Both the position numbers and the translations under genes were made by a program. A stretch of DNA of 64,000 nt from Luidia sarsii (Eukaryota; Echinodermata; Asteroidea; Paxillosida; Luidiidae): contig OX465115.1 of NCBI GenBank assembly GCA_949987565.1, positions 10,217,055 to 10,281,054 of the forward strand, read 5' to 3'. This document shows positions 45,506 to 56,624 of this stretch, one piece after another. The notes beneath the pieces are model-generated. The model did not search any database. It worked only from the letters and a program-made list of their open reading frames with translations, and had not been told where the DNA came from. The first letter of the stretch is position 1. The number at the start of each line of letters is the position of its first letter.

Positions 45506-48500
45506 ATGGAATTTGAGAAGTTTCTTACCGTGGGAAAATCGTTAGGTCTCGAAGGTAAAGATCTCATTGAGTTTGCCCAAAACCGAGAGTTGAAAGAAGA
45601 AAAGAAAAGAGAGAAAGAAGAACAACTCCGACGCGAACACTTAGACAGAGAAGAGAAACGCGCTAAGGAACACGCTGACCGTGAAGAACGCGCTGAAGAA
45701 AGAGCACACAACAAAGAAATGAAAGAATTTGAGGCCAGACTAGAGGAGCACAAGAAAGACTCTAGTAACAGAAGTCAGTCAGACCCTAGTCCACGCGTCA
45801 ATAAGCCAAAACTTCCGGCGTTTAATGATGGTCGCGACGATATGGACGCCTACTTAAGGAGATTTGAAAGGTTCGCTAAAACCGCAAATTGGCCGTATGA
45901 AGAATGGGCTCTTGCATTAAGCAGTTTGCTGACAGGCAAAGCGTTAGAGGTTTACTCGCGCCTACCATCTGAACAGGCTAGTGATTTTGAGGCCCTTAAG
46001 TCAGCTTTGTTGAATCGATATTTGTTAACCGAAGAGGGCTACAGATTTAAATTTCGCCATGCCAAACGCGAGATAGGTGAAACCTTTGTACAACTTTCCG
46101 ATCGTGTAGCAAGTTATTTGAATCGTTGGGTGGAACTAGGTGACACGACTCAAACTTATGAAGGTTTATCTGATCTGCTTTTGCGTGAACAAATTATGTC
46201 AATTTGTGGTAGAGATTTAGCACTGTACCTCAAAGAGCGAAAACCAATTACAGTTCAGCATATGGCACTGTTGGCAGATAGATATGTTGAAGCGCGCCGC
46301 AGACTAGATGGTGAGAAGCCGCAACCCACACGAAGGTTTGCCAGCGATAGAGTACATGATAAACCAAAAGAGCAAAGTTTTGCCAAATCAGCCGCGAATA
46401 GTGAAGATGACAAGTCGCGTAATAAAGATACGCGAGAATGTTTTGTTTGCGGCAAGCGTGGGCACATTGCCAGAAACTGCAGGCGTAGGATCCAAAATAA
46501 CGCTGGACCTAACAGATTCCAAGCTTCCAGCTTGCAAGTGCGAAGCGATGCAAATGACGAAAGCAACGAAATTGAGACAGAAGAAGAAATCCAAGAAGTT
46601 GGTGCTTGCTTAACTCAAAAGACCATGCTATGCGAATGCTCAGGTGAAGTTGGTGCAAATGTCAAATTAGCATGCGGACATGAAATTCCAATGGTCAGTG
46701 CAGCATGTACTATGGGAAATGTGATGCCCGTAGAAGATGGTTTGATCGGACACAAACGTGTTAAGGTACTTCGCGATAGTGGGTGTAGTACTGTGGTTGT
46801 ACGACGTGAATTAGTAGACCAAGATCAAATTCTTGAGGCTAAGCAGAAATGTCTACTTCTTGACCGAACGGTTCGAAACGTTCCAGTTGCACGGATATCC
46901 GTAGATTCTCCTTACTTCGTAGGCACGGTAGATGCATTGTGTATGCCAGACACGTTATACGACGTTATTATAGGGAATATTGACGGAGCTCGAGAACCGA
47001 AGGATCCTGATCTAAATTGGTCACCTGGGATCACACCAGAAACACGTCCCGAAGGTGAGCAGTCGGTATCGAACCAAACCAGCGCCGCGATAGAAACTAG
47101 AGCTCAGAAACTCAGAAGCGCGAAAGACTTACGTCCACTCAAAGTTCCAAAAGCGGATATTTTCCCAGAATCTCGTGCAGATATCCAAATGGCGCAACGC
47201 AATGATTCAACTTTGGAAAAATTGTGGAAATTCGCAGAAGATGGTAAATCGAGAACCACTGGTCGAGACAACGAAGTCAAATATAATATTTCAGACGGAT
47301 TACTTTTCCGCCAATATCAATCTCCTTCTGTAGAGCACGGTCGAGTTTTCAATCAGTTGGTTGTACCCCAGAACTTGAGAACGAAAGTACTTGGGCTTGC
47401 TCATGACTCGACTATGTCCGGACATCTGGGAATCAAAAAGACAACGGATCGAGTACTTGCAAATTTTTATTGGCCCGGCATTCAAGGGGATATTCAACGA
47501 TACTGTGTATCGTGCGACATATGCCAACGGACAGTGGCTAAAGGAAGCGTAAGCAAAGTTCCCTTAGGTCGCATGCCTCTCATAGACACTCCTTTTCGGC
47601 GAGTGGCTGTTGATCTCATTGGACCCATTCAGCCAATCACAGATCGCGGTAACAGATATATATTGACACTTGTTGATTATGCCACGCGTTATCCCGAGGC
47701 CGTAGCATTGCCGCGAATCGAAACAGAACGCGTTGCCGAAGCACTGTTGGATATATTTTCACGCATGGGAGTTCCCAATGAAATCCTCTCAGATATGGGT
47801 ACTCAATTTACATCTGACCTGATGAAAGAAATCGGTAGATTAATGTCGGTCAAGCAATTGCATTCTACGCCGTATCATCCCATCTGTAATGGTCTGGTAG
47901 AAAAGTTCAATGGAACTTTGAAACGCATGCTCCGTAGGATGTGTAATGAACGTCCGCAAGACTGGGACCGATACATTCCAGCACTTCTCTTTGCGTATCG
48001 TGAAGCACCACAAGAAAGTCTAGGATATTCACCATTCCAACTTATGTATGGTCGAGTAGTACGTGGCCCACTCACAATTCTGAAAGAATTATGGACGGGT
48101 AACGCACCGGAAGAGGTCAAAACGACATACCAATATGTTATTGACCTTCAGAACAGACTGGAGTCGACGTGCAATCTAGCAAAGGAAGAACTCGCCAAAT
48201 CTAGTGTCAGATACAAAAAATATTACGATGCGCGCACGAAAGACAGAACTTTTAAGATTGACGACCTAGCCTTAGTTCTCTTGCCGACGGACAATAATAA
48301 GTTGCTTATGCAATGGAAAGGACCCTTCCCGGTCATTAAGAAAGTGGCACAGCATGATTATTGCTTAGACATGCATGGCAAACAGCGCACTTTTCATGCA
48401 AATTTGCTAAAGAAGTACATTGCACGACAGGATGAGAACGCAGAACCAGAAATTATACACGCAGCAGCTAGTTTAACGCGTGTTAGCACAAGCGTCATTG

Positions 48501-49969
48501 ATGATGAAATTGAAGAGGGCATGATGGAAGTCAGACTACTACCCATGAAGCAAACACAAAATTTCAAGGATGTAGAGGTTTGCGCAAATAGGAATGAGCA
48601 GCAAAAACAACAGGTTACCGCGTTGCTAGAAGAATACGCCGATGTGCTCACTGATATCCCTGGTCGCACTGAACTCATGAAGCATGTTGTAAATCTAACC
48701 ACCAACAATGCGATTCGTTCTAAGGCGTATCCAGCACCGCTGTCTACACAAGAAACCATTCGAAACGAAATCGACACTATGCTCAAACTCGGTGTTATTG
48801 AAAGATCAGAATCAAAATACGCCTCCCCAATCGTGCTTGTTAAAAAGAAAGACGGCTTAATTCGATTCTGTATCGATTTTCGGAAATTGAATAGAGTGAC
48901 TGTTTTTGACCCCGAACCCATCCCTAATGCAGACAGTCTAATGGCTCAAGTTGCAACTTCAAGGTTTTTCACAAAATTAGACTTGACGAAAGGGTACTGG
49001 CAAATACCCATTGCCAACGCGGATAAAGAGAAAACCGCCTTCATCACATCAGAAGGTCTATACCATTTCACCGTTCTACCATTTGGCATGGTTAACGCAC
49101 CCGCTACATTCACACGAATGATGCGTACATTGCTAGAGAATCAACCCAACGTCGTGAACTTCATAGACGATATTTTGATCTATACCGATACCTGGGAACA
49201 GCACATTCACGCTGTTGGACAAGTATTAAATCGTTTACGTAAGGCACACTTAACGGCGAAACCTTCGAAATGCGTGGTAGGATTCGAGACACTTGAATTC
49301 TTAGGTCATGTGATTGGACAGGGTGTAATAAAACCACAACAAGAAAAAGTGACAAAAATATTAAACGCATCAAGACCATCCACAAAGAAAGAAGTTCGCT
49401 CATTCATAGGACTTGCTAATTACTACCGCAAGTTTATTCCGAACTTTGCTGCAATTGCTGCGCCCATTACTGACCTCACAAAGAAAGGCAACCCAAATTA
49501 CGTAAAATGGGAGGAACCGCAAGAGCTTGCGTTTAACACGCTGAAAGACCGCTTAACAGCTGCACCTATTCTGCGTCTGCCTAACCGCAACAAAGGATAT
49601 ATTTTGCGAACTGACGCTTCTGATACAGGCATCGGTGCCGTTTTACTGCAGCCTGATGGTGATCAGTTGTTTCCCATCAGCTATGCGAGTAGAAAACTCC
49701 TACCTCGTGAACGAGCTTATGCCACCATTGAACGCGAATGTTTAGCCTTGGTTTGGGCTATAGCAAGGTTCCACATGTACCTTTACGGTTGTGAGTTTCT
49801 TGTAGAGACCGATCATCATCCATTGGCATATTTGACCACAGCTAAGGTAAATAACAGCAGAGTAATGAGATGGGCTTTGACCCTCCAACAATACAGATTT
49901 ACAGTTAAGGCAATTAGAGGAAATGACAATATTGGAGCCGATTTTTTAAGTAGATGCCCAATTGACTGA
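45506..49969 (+). CDS. Gag-Pol polyprotein, gmr1-like order (Gag-PR-IN-RT-RH)
   Basis: One uninterrupted frame. The start is set at ATG 45506 (A at -3, G at +4; MEFEKFL), giving 1487 residues; the frame is open from 45296 but the first 70 codons look like leader. Order: charged coiled coil (about 30-90), Gag, CCHC knuckle (312-325, CFVCGKRGHIARNC), protease DSG (Asp 424), integrase HHCC (H633, H640, C670, C673) and core D703, D763, E799 (D-x35-E), reverse transcriptase (Asp 1159 and FIDD, Asp 1221/1222), RNase H (Asp 1370, then ETDHHPL), ending LSRCPID. Integrase before RT is the reverse of the usual Ty3/gypsy order and defines the gmr1-like group. All catalytic residues checked are present, so it may be active. 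Confidence 0.93.
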   Translation: MEFEKFLTVGKSLGLEGKDLIEFAQNRELKEEKKREKEEQLRREHLDREEKRAKEHADREERAEERAHNKEMKEFEARLEEHKKDSSNRSQSDPSPRVNKPKLPAFNDGRDDMDAYLRRFERFAKTANWPYEEWALALSSLLTGKALEVYSRLPSEQASDFEALKSALLNRYLLTEEGYRFKFRHAKREIGETFVQLSDRVASYLNRWVELGDTTQTYEGLSDLLLREQIMSICGRDLALYLKERKPITVQHMALLADRYVEARRRLDGEKPQPTRRFASDRVHDKPKEQSFAKSAANSEDDKSRNKDTRECFVCGKRGHIARNCRRRIQNNAGPNRFQASSLQVRSDANDESNEIETEEEIQEVGACLTQKTMLCECSGEVGANVKLACGHEIPMVSAACTMGNVMPVEDGLIGHKRVKVLRDSGCSTVVVRRELVDQDQILEAKQKCLLLDRTVRNVPVARISVDSPYFVGTVDALCMPDTLYDVIIGNIDGAREPKDPDLNWSPGITPETRPEGEQSVSNQTSAAIETRAQKLRSAKDLRPLKVPKADIFPESRADIQMAQRNDSTLEKLWKFAEDGKSRTTGRDNEVKYNISDGLLFRQYQSPSVEHGRVFNQLVVPQNLRTKVLGLAHDSTMSGHLGIKKTTDRVLANFYWPGIQGDIQRYCVSCDICQRTVAKGSVSKVPLGRMPLIDTPFRRVAVDLIGPIQPITDRGNRYILTLVDYATRYPEAVALPRIETERVAEALLDIFSRMGVPNEILSDMGTQFTSDLMKEIGRLMSVKQLHSTPYHPICNGLVEKFNGTLKRMLRRMCNERPQDWDRYIPALLFAYREAPQESLGYSPFQLMYGRVVRGPLTILKELWTGNAPEEVKTTYQYVIDLQNRLESTCNLAKEELAKSSVRYKKYYDARTKDRTFKIDDLALVLLPTDNNKLLMQWKGPFPVIKKVAQHDYCLDMHGKQRTFHANLLKKYIARQDENAEPEIIHAAASLTRVSTSVIDDEIEEGMMEVRLLPMKQTQNFKDVEVCANRNEQQKQQVTALLEEYADVLTDIPGRTELMKHVVNLTTNNAIRSKAYPAPLSTQETIRNEIDTMLKLGVIERSESKYASPIVLVKKKDGLIRFCIDFRKLNRVTVFDPEPIPNADSLMAQVATSRFFTKLDLTKGYWQIPIANADKEKTAFITSEGLYHFTVLPFGMVNAPATFTRMMRTLLENQPNVVNFIDDILIYTDTWEQHIHAVGQVLNRLRKAHLTAKPSKCVVGFETLEFLGHVIGQGVIKPQQEKVTKILNASRPSTKKEVRSFIGLANYYRKFIPNFAAIAAPITDLTKKGNPNYVKWEEPQELAFNTLKDRLTAAPILRLPNRNKGYILRTDASDTGIGAVLLQPDGDQLFPISYASRKLLPRERAYATIERECLALVWAIARFHMYLYGCEFLVETDHHPLAYLTTAKVNNSRVMRWALTLQQYRFTVKAIRGNDNIGADFLSRCPID

Positions 49970-50197
49970 GATATTTATTTTAAGTGATTAACGTAAATTG
50001 TAAATCGAAGAAGAAAAAAAACCAAAACGTTTAATGATCCGAAGAGTAATCCTCTTCAGCTGATTATGTCGCCAGAGAGCGTTGTAGTTACATGTAATCA
50101 AGTGTTGTCTGTAAAAAAGAAAAGAAAAACAGAAATGAGCATCTAATTGAGTAAAGGGCTAATTTATCCTGAGAGTAATTCTCTTGGGCGGGCTAAT
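49970..50197 (+). other. 3' untranslated part of the LTR element
   Basis: Between the stop and the right LTR. A polypurine tract is not obvious: AAAAAAGAAAAGAAAAACAG near 50113 and GGGCGGG near 50186 are the only purine runs. Two similar hairpin-like blocks (GAAGAGTAATCCTCTTC near 50040 and GAGAGTAATTCTCTTGGG near 50171) occur here. Confidence 0.6.
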
Positions 50198-51630
50198 TGT
50201 CACGATGTGAGATAGTATACTGAGAAATTACTCTCAACTATAATGTGGAGGTGTGTAAAGTGTTAAGAGAAACGTAAATTTATTCTGGGTAACCAGAAGG
50301 CCGCTGGCCAGCCGTACGTTTTCTTATTTAAATTACGTCTTGTCGCGGGAACGAAACCGCTATATCTGATTGGTTGACGGAGTACTGCTTCAGTGAATAC
50401 TTTCTTGTATATAATAGAGACTCAGAAGACAAAAGATGGAATAAGCAGTCACGGGGACAGTTTATTCGCGGGCTTGGAGATTTTGAATTGAGGAGAGGAG
50501 TTTTCGGATAGAGGTTGAAAATCAGGAGTAACAGCCTGGGAGATAACCCGAGGAGAGGGCGAATTTTGCCAACCTCGACGGCCATAGTACAGGCAGTACC
50601 AGCCTCGGAGATACCCCGAGGAGAGGGTCAGTTTTGCCGGCCTCGAAGGCCGTACCAGCCATTTTGTGAGAGCTGAAGGGCTACGAAAGTTGCCAAATCA
50701 GAAGTTCAGCAATTGAGTGCTTGAATTGGTTTACGGTGATCCCGTACTCTGAACCGAGAACGCTTACTACACCAGAGGGGTAATAGCAGAGGATCATCTG
50801 AGGACCAGGATCGTAAACCGACCTGTGAGTTTTGTTTAATTGTATAATTGGGTTATGTTTACCTTCACCAAAGAAACGATTGACTGAGATAGACCTCTGT
50901 ATAGAGCTGCTGATATCATTAGCACTGATAGTCTGACTTTGTTTCTCAAACCTGAATTGACTGCATTTTGGTTTTATTTGTTTTGTTTTGAGACTAAGAG
51001 AGCCGCCTACTAAAGAAAATTGTATATACTGTACTATTTGGAGGGAAGACCTTCTGTCATTGGGAACGACCGGATTGATCTTGCTTATGTACCTCCTAGA
51101 TTGATATGTAGAAATTAGAATGGGCAAACTGTTGATTCTAAATTCAGGGTTCCTCCGTGGATCACGGACTGCCCACGAGGACTGCCAACGAATGGGTGAG
51201 ACCCTAGCCAGGGAAACAGCCAAGAGCCGTATGACGACGACTGATCGCATACCTGCCAGTCTCCGGCACTGAACCCATCCTAGAGACAGGGAGCACACAC
51301 GCTGATGAACCGGTTGGACACCCAGCGTGAGCTCAAGGACACCAACCCTCGCTTAGGACGCAGCAGGAGTACCAAGTGATGTTTACTAAATTAATAATAA
51401 TTAATATAGCATATGTTACTAAATTAATAATATAGTTGAGTTGAGGTTCAGCTCTTTTAAAGAAATCCGCAGAATTTGTACATAGTGTAACTCAGGGTTT
51501 AAATAAATTCGCCGCAATAGGTGACATGTAATGTGAATCGTCGTAAAGAGCCTTCATTCTGACTGACATTTTCAGGTGACTACCGAGGGTTACATCCATC
51601 TGGGGTGGGGGAAAACCGGGGGATGTGACA
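50198..51630 (+). mobile_element. 3' LTR of the gmr1-like element
   Basis: 1433 bp, same length and ends as the 5' LTR, offset 6490 bp, followed by the target duplication CCACA at 51631. Near identity shows a recent insertion. Confidence 0.93.
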
Positions 51631-51635
51631 CCACA

Positions 51636-52096
51636 TAAGACACCATGTAATTGTTTTGCCACATGTCCACCATTTCAAAGAATTGTTGTTACTCACTACT
51701 TCCTGGACCTACACTTACACTGTACAGCCTCAAGCAATTATACTTGCACACATTGTTTTACACCAGTGAGGCTGACCAATGACCCTGAGTGGTCAGTGCT
51801 CTGTCCAATGTTGCACTCCTAACTATGATCGAGTCATCATTTTTTTCTTAGAAAGCTACTCTGACTTGTTTGTTTCTCAATCTACCAATTCTTTCTCCTA
51901 AGACTATTTCTCACTTCTCCTTCTACCTTCATTCGAGCCACATCACTTGTCTTAGCGCTCCACTTTTCAACTTGGGCATTCAAGTCAGGGTAGCATAGCT
52001 CTGTACATATATACTGTCATGTACATCAATAAAATACTGTACCACCATCTCAGCCCAAGAGTAATATAGTGTGTTCATTTCCCTTAACACTAAATA
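51636..52096. other. Spacer, nothing recognised
   Basis: No supported feature. Confidence 0.35.
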
Positions 52097-52540
52097 TTTT
52101 GGGTTGTCAAGAAAATGACTATAGAAGCGTATGATGAGTTTTTGACCGAAAGTGTATTTTGGTCAATGTTAAATTTGTCAGGCTGGAAGATTGGCTGAAG
52201 TATGAACGTCGGGGTAAGCAAATATCCTCTGTAGAATTTCATACTCTTTCAGGTGGTACCATATTCCATGGTTTTTAGTCAAATGCCGAGAGTACAGTTA
52301 CTTTTCCAAACGAGGAGTATTTTGAGTTGTCAAGAAAATGACTATAGAAGCACATAATGAGTTCCTGACCGAAAGTGGATTTTGGTCAATGTAAAATTTG
52401 TTAAGATCTGCCGGACTATGAAAGCCGGGGTAAGCTATATCCTCTGTAGAATTATGTACTCTTTCAGATGATATCCGATTTAATTGATTTTAGTAAAATG
52501 CCTGGAGTACAATCATTTTTCCAAATCTGTAGTTTTCCAG
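52097..52540 (+). repeat. Tandem repeat of about 220 bp, two and a bit copies
   Basis: The block GTTGTCAAGAAAATGACTAT begins at about 52103 and 52326, and CCTCTGTAGAATT at 52226 and 52441, giving a spacing of 215-223 bp with many substitutions. Part of the same unit lies left of the LTR element at 43535. Confidence 0.7.
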
Positions 52541-53844
52541 ATAAGTTTCATTCCAAGTTGATTGCAGTAGATTCACTTTTGTATCCAAAATTAACCTTTC
52601 TGAAAAAAAAAGATAAATATAAGTTGTATATGTGTAATACAATGCTATCATAACGTTGCAATCAAGTCTTGTTCTTATTGTTATTAATTAAACAAGCAAA
52701 AGCACAATTCAAATATAGTGTGTTATGCATGGGACACCGTAGCAGTTTACGGGCAGTGAAATTCTGGCCAGCCGAAATCCAGGCCCAAATTTTGGGCCAG
52801 GTTCAGTCTGGTGCGCGCGTGCACACATTTTCCATTCACGAATACGGAAAGGCTAACTATATCCAGACAATAGAGAGCGGTAAGCATGTTTTTTCGCCTT
52901 TTCAGTCGGACGCAGTCTGCGGTAATACTCAGTGAGATCTTGACAGCATTATTTTGGTCAACTTTGTGGAGTTGTTCAAAGGTTCAAACCCTTGGAAAGG
53001 ACATATGTTCGGTGTCAGTTAGAGAGGAAAGGGAATAGTTGACAACAGTGTTAAAGTATTAAGTTGATTTTGAGTCCCGCGAATGTCAAATAGAACAACT
53101 CCCGTTCATAATACGAGGTGTGAGAATTGTTGGGGATTAAAAGGGTAAGAATCCACAGTAGGACTCACATCAGCATACACCATGAATTATATTTCTCGGC
53201 CTTAAGTCGAAGTTCTCGGCTAGGTCCGAGTATACACAAAAGGTATCCTGCACTGTAGCCCATGTGCGACAATTCTCGGATATTTCGATGTGCTTTATCG
53301 CTCTCGGGTCAAATACGCAAACATTGGATAGCTATAATAGTTTATAATTTGGATAGCTATGATAAATGTAGCGTTCATAATTCCTTTTCAACATTGCTGA
53401 TTTTGATCGGAGTAAGGCGACCGGCTTTGCGTGCATGCAGTGTTCTTATGTACATGTATCTCACTGACCTCGCAGGAGTTGAACTCTTGCGTTTAAAAAG
53501 AAAATGGCGGGGTGGGAGAAAATATCTCCTTTTCTTTCGTGGAAATGTCCAGTCAATGAACGCAATGTGTTTGATTTTCCTACATATACATACAAAACTA
53601 CATTTCAAATTTTGAAAACCGTTGGTGTTCCCCTTTTCAACACTAGCGCAATGAAATAGCTTTGTATCAGTATAAACATAATATTATCTATATAAAATAT
53701 CATTGATAATGATAAATATTTTTGCTAAACTATGTCTTCCTGCTTTCCCTGTTGAAGCATCTTATCATCATAATTATTGACACTGAAATTATAGAAGGGT
53801 TTATATTCACCATTTTTTTCACAGAGGAAAAATAACAATCATAC
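52541..53844 (-). other. Part of copy B intron 2, nothing recognised besides an inverted repeat copy
   Basis: 52735-52825 is the inverted partner of 43445-43540. The rest shows no supported feature. The intron donor is GTATGATT at 53844. Confidence 0.4.
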
Positions 53845-53964
53845 CTGTTTGGCAACGCTTGCGTATCTCTCGTGCAGCTGTTTGCATCCAGTGTTCCTCG
53901 GGAACTGGCGTAGGCGGGGGACCAAAGTAGCGTGTCTTCGTATTGGTTTTTTGCCCTCTGTTAG
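53845..53964 (-). CDS. Copy B exon 2: family-specific Pro-rich linker exon
   Basis: Acceptor TTTTTACAG, 120 nt, donor GTATGATT, phase 1 on both sides. Encodes TNTKTRYFGPPPTPVPEEHW then MQTAAREIRKRCQT. One codon longer than in copy A. It is about 30 kb from the next exon; assignment to copy B rests on matching phase and on the absence of another set of downstream exons. Confidence 0.8.
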
Positions 53965-54779
53965 CTGTAAAAATAAAAAATACCCTTTTTCATCTGAGCA
54001 AAACATACTCAAACTTCTTTAAAATATGTCCTGCTAGGGTCGTTGGAATTGCAAAATTTACTTGGCCAAATTGGAAAAGATCTTTGTCATTGATAACATG
54101 GTCATCCTAACATGCAACTATCCAGAGCCAAGAAGAATAATGCGGATTTTATTTGTTTTAGTCTAGGAAAAGAGTGACAATAAATGAGGGCAAAACAAAT
54201 TACTTTCGTAGTGACAGTACGTAGCTTGAACCACAACTGGCAATTGTTCAGGTCCGTCAAGTGCGTCACCGATATCTAGCATAATTCCCTTTCCAACAAA
54301 CGTTCTTGTTAATGTCAAGGTCATAATTCAACAATCGAGAAAGTTATTGTAGATTCAAGTTCGTTTTTGCTCACAACATATCAACATGCTTTAAAAGGCT
54401 TCAAACACTAGTTTTAAAAGAGATAACTTTAATAAACCCTTCAATTTGAAGTATTGAGAACATTAATCTATCTAACCCCATCTCCACTGGGAGACACGTT
54501 TGCCCCTGAATATTTTTGAGAACTGCTTCGCCACATTATTTTGTTTTCTTTCCCTTGTATAATGTGCAGGCTGTTATGGCTTTTAAGTACTGGGCATATA
54601 CTTATGCATATATACATGTACAGTACACGTACACTGTATTGTACAGTGCATTGTTTATTTGAATATTGCATAATGCACAACATTCAGTTTTTCCCTAACT
54701 AGTTAGTATTACAAACAAATATAACTAAAAAAGCTTTCAAAGTAAAAATGGAAAAAAACGTATGTTTTAAAAACACCCG
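53965..54779 (-). other. Part of copy B intron 1, nothing recognised
   Basis: AT-rich. A short ACATGTAC-type run lies at 54605-54645. Confidence 0.4.
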
Positions 54780-55200
54780 AATGACGTTTTTAACTATAGA
54801 AAATACATCAGGGAGAAAGTTCAAAGGCACGCTGTGTTGAAAGATGGGGATAAACCATCTAAATATTATCTTAACTTGGAGGAAAATGTTGCTGTTAACA
54901 AGTCTAACAGTTGTGTTATCAATAGCAATGGTTTCGGAGTGACTGGAAGTGGAAGTGAGGATATTCTTTTAGAATCCAGAGATTTTTACAAAGAATTTCA
55001 CTCTTCTATGGAGATGAATGACATTCAGTTGAATTATAGTTTCGATCAAAGAGGAGCTTCGATCATGTAAGAATCTACAAATGGCATGCTATAATGTCTG
55101 CCTCAAAACAAGAATGTGCTTGAATGAGTGTTTGCTATGCTTTGTTCGATTGCCTGCTGAACAAAATCAATTCGGGCAAGCTTCCATCGAATGACATACT
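54780..55200 (+). pseudogene. LINE relic (linker between endonuclease and RT)
   Basis: RKYIRERVQRHAVLKDGDKP, SKYYLNLEENVAVNKSN and LESRDFYKEFHSS (54810-55070) match the linker motif of L1/Tx1-type LINEs, where a G-E/D-K-P-x-K-Y-x-x-x-L-E block precedes the reverse transcriptase. About 70 nt on, LFDCLLNKINSGKLPSND resembles the next block. No RT core follows; the copy is broken in frame. Confidence 0.6.
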
Positions 55201-56028
55201 ATTCGACTCTAACATCAAAGTATCTGAAAATATACAAATTCTTGAATGAAACCAGTAGTTTGAGATGGTAGTGTCATTTTGCCTGTGGGTGCTACAATTG
55301 GGGTTAGCCCCCTGAGAAAATAGGGCCATCCACCACGCCCATTCACTTGCACAATAAGCTAATCTACTTGCGCACTTGAGTCACCAAAAGGTCATCGGGC
55401 TTTTTGAGGGGGTCATACCTGCAGGGTATATGGAAATCACTGTGCAGTCGCATGGAGCTATGGTCTGTGCGTGACCTACTTGATGAGATTCATTCCAAAT
55501 AATGGCGATAAGACTACCTCATGCGTGCTTGAACCCCCTGGAGATCAGCTCTAGTTTGCATGCTCCGCTGTGTGCGAAACCAAAACTGTCTCTTGCGTGA
55601 GCACCCACGGAGCTCGGGATGATTTTGCACGCTGCGCTTCTCGCAGGGTTATTTGTGTTCTCCGAATCATAGATGAAAATGAAACATGTTTTTCCTTGCG
55701 CTTTCCTTAAAAAACTGCACTATAAATCAGAGAAATCTTTGACTTTTGGTAATGGTGATACCCAGCAATTCTATGCAAATGCGAACAATATTGTTTTACT
55801 TTGCAAATACTGAAATTAAGTGCCTAAGTCATACCTACTAATTGGCCAGGATGAAACGGGAATTTAAGAAAGAACTTCAATGTTACCCCAAGAAAAAAAA
55901 TGTATCCAGACAGAAAAGAAATTGACACTTTTATTGGTATAAAATTTAAGAGATATTGAGGCAATGCTTCCTTTCACTGTTGCACCTTTCCCAGCTTTAC
56001 ACGGAAAGTTCAAGTCAGATTTCTTAAC
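55201..56028. other. Spacer, nothing recognised
   Basis: No supported feature; lies in copy B intron 1. Confidence 0.35.
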
Positions 56029-56042
56029 AGGCTAACTATCTA

Positions 56043-56509
56043 TCGAGACCAAAAACACGCTCAAAACGGATCTATGGCCATAGGTCGACTATCACAACCG
56101 GTAAAATGGACACCCCTGTTGGGTATCACTTCAATCACCCTGATCATTCGATATCAGATATGAGTGTACTGGGCATAGAATCACTTGGTCACCGTAATAA
56201 TGCTGTTCGTCTTAGCCATGAGAAAATGTGGATGAAGCTTCTTCGGACTATTCAACCACATGGTCTCAACATCCAGGAGGGTAATGACTAACAACATGCA
56301 GCTTTCTGATAATCCTTCTTTTGTGTTCAGTCCTTCACACTTCTCTCTCTGATCTTTCCCCCTCTTGTCACTAATCCCTAATTCTCATCCGTGTCCTATT
56401 CACTCTCTCCCCCCTTCCTTCGTGTGCATGTATCTGTTTTGTCCTTGTCACTCTGCCTTTGAGAAAGTACGTCCTGCTAGGATCGAAACGTCAGGCCCAC
56501 TAAATTTTA
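56043..56509 (+). mobile_element. Penelope-like element, 5'-truncated
   Basis: 467-bp insertion in copy B intron 1, flanked by the 14-bp duplication AGGCTAACTATCTA (56029-56042 and 56510-56523). It begins inside the endonuclease region (ETKNTL), reads VLGIESLGHRNNAVRLSHEK and stops at 56289 after QEGND, then has the CT-rich 3' UTR and the family end GATCGAAACGTCAGGCCCAC. Unlike the 27.2 kb copy it has no inverted 5' end segment and lacks the long tail. Confidence 0.88.
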
Positions 56510-56624
56510 AGGCTAACTATCTAGTTTAAAATGCTGGCTCATTTTCTTTGTTCACTTCAATTCATTTCAAAGTAAATGATGTTGTTTGTTTTCATCTATC
56601 AGAATGTATTCACACTGAGCTTAC

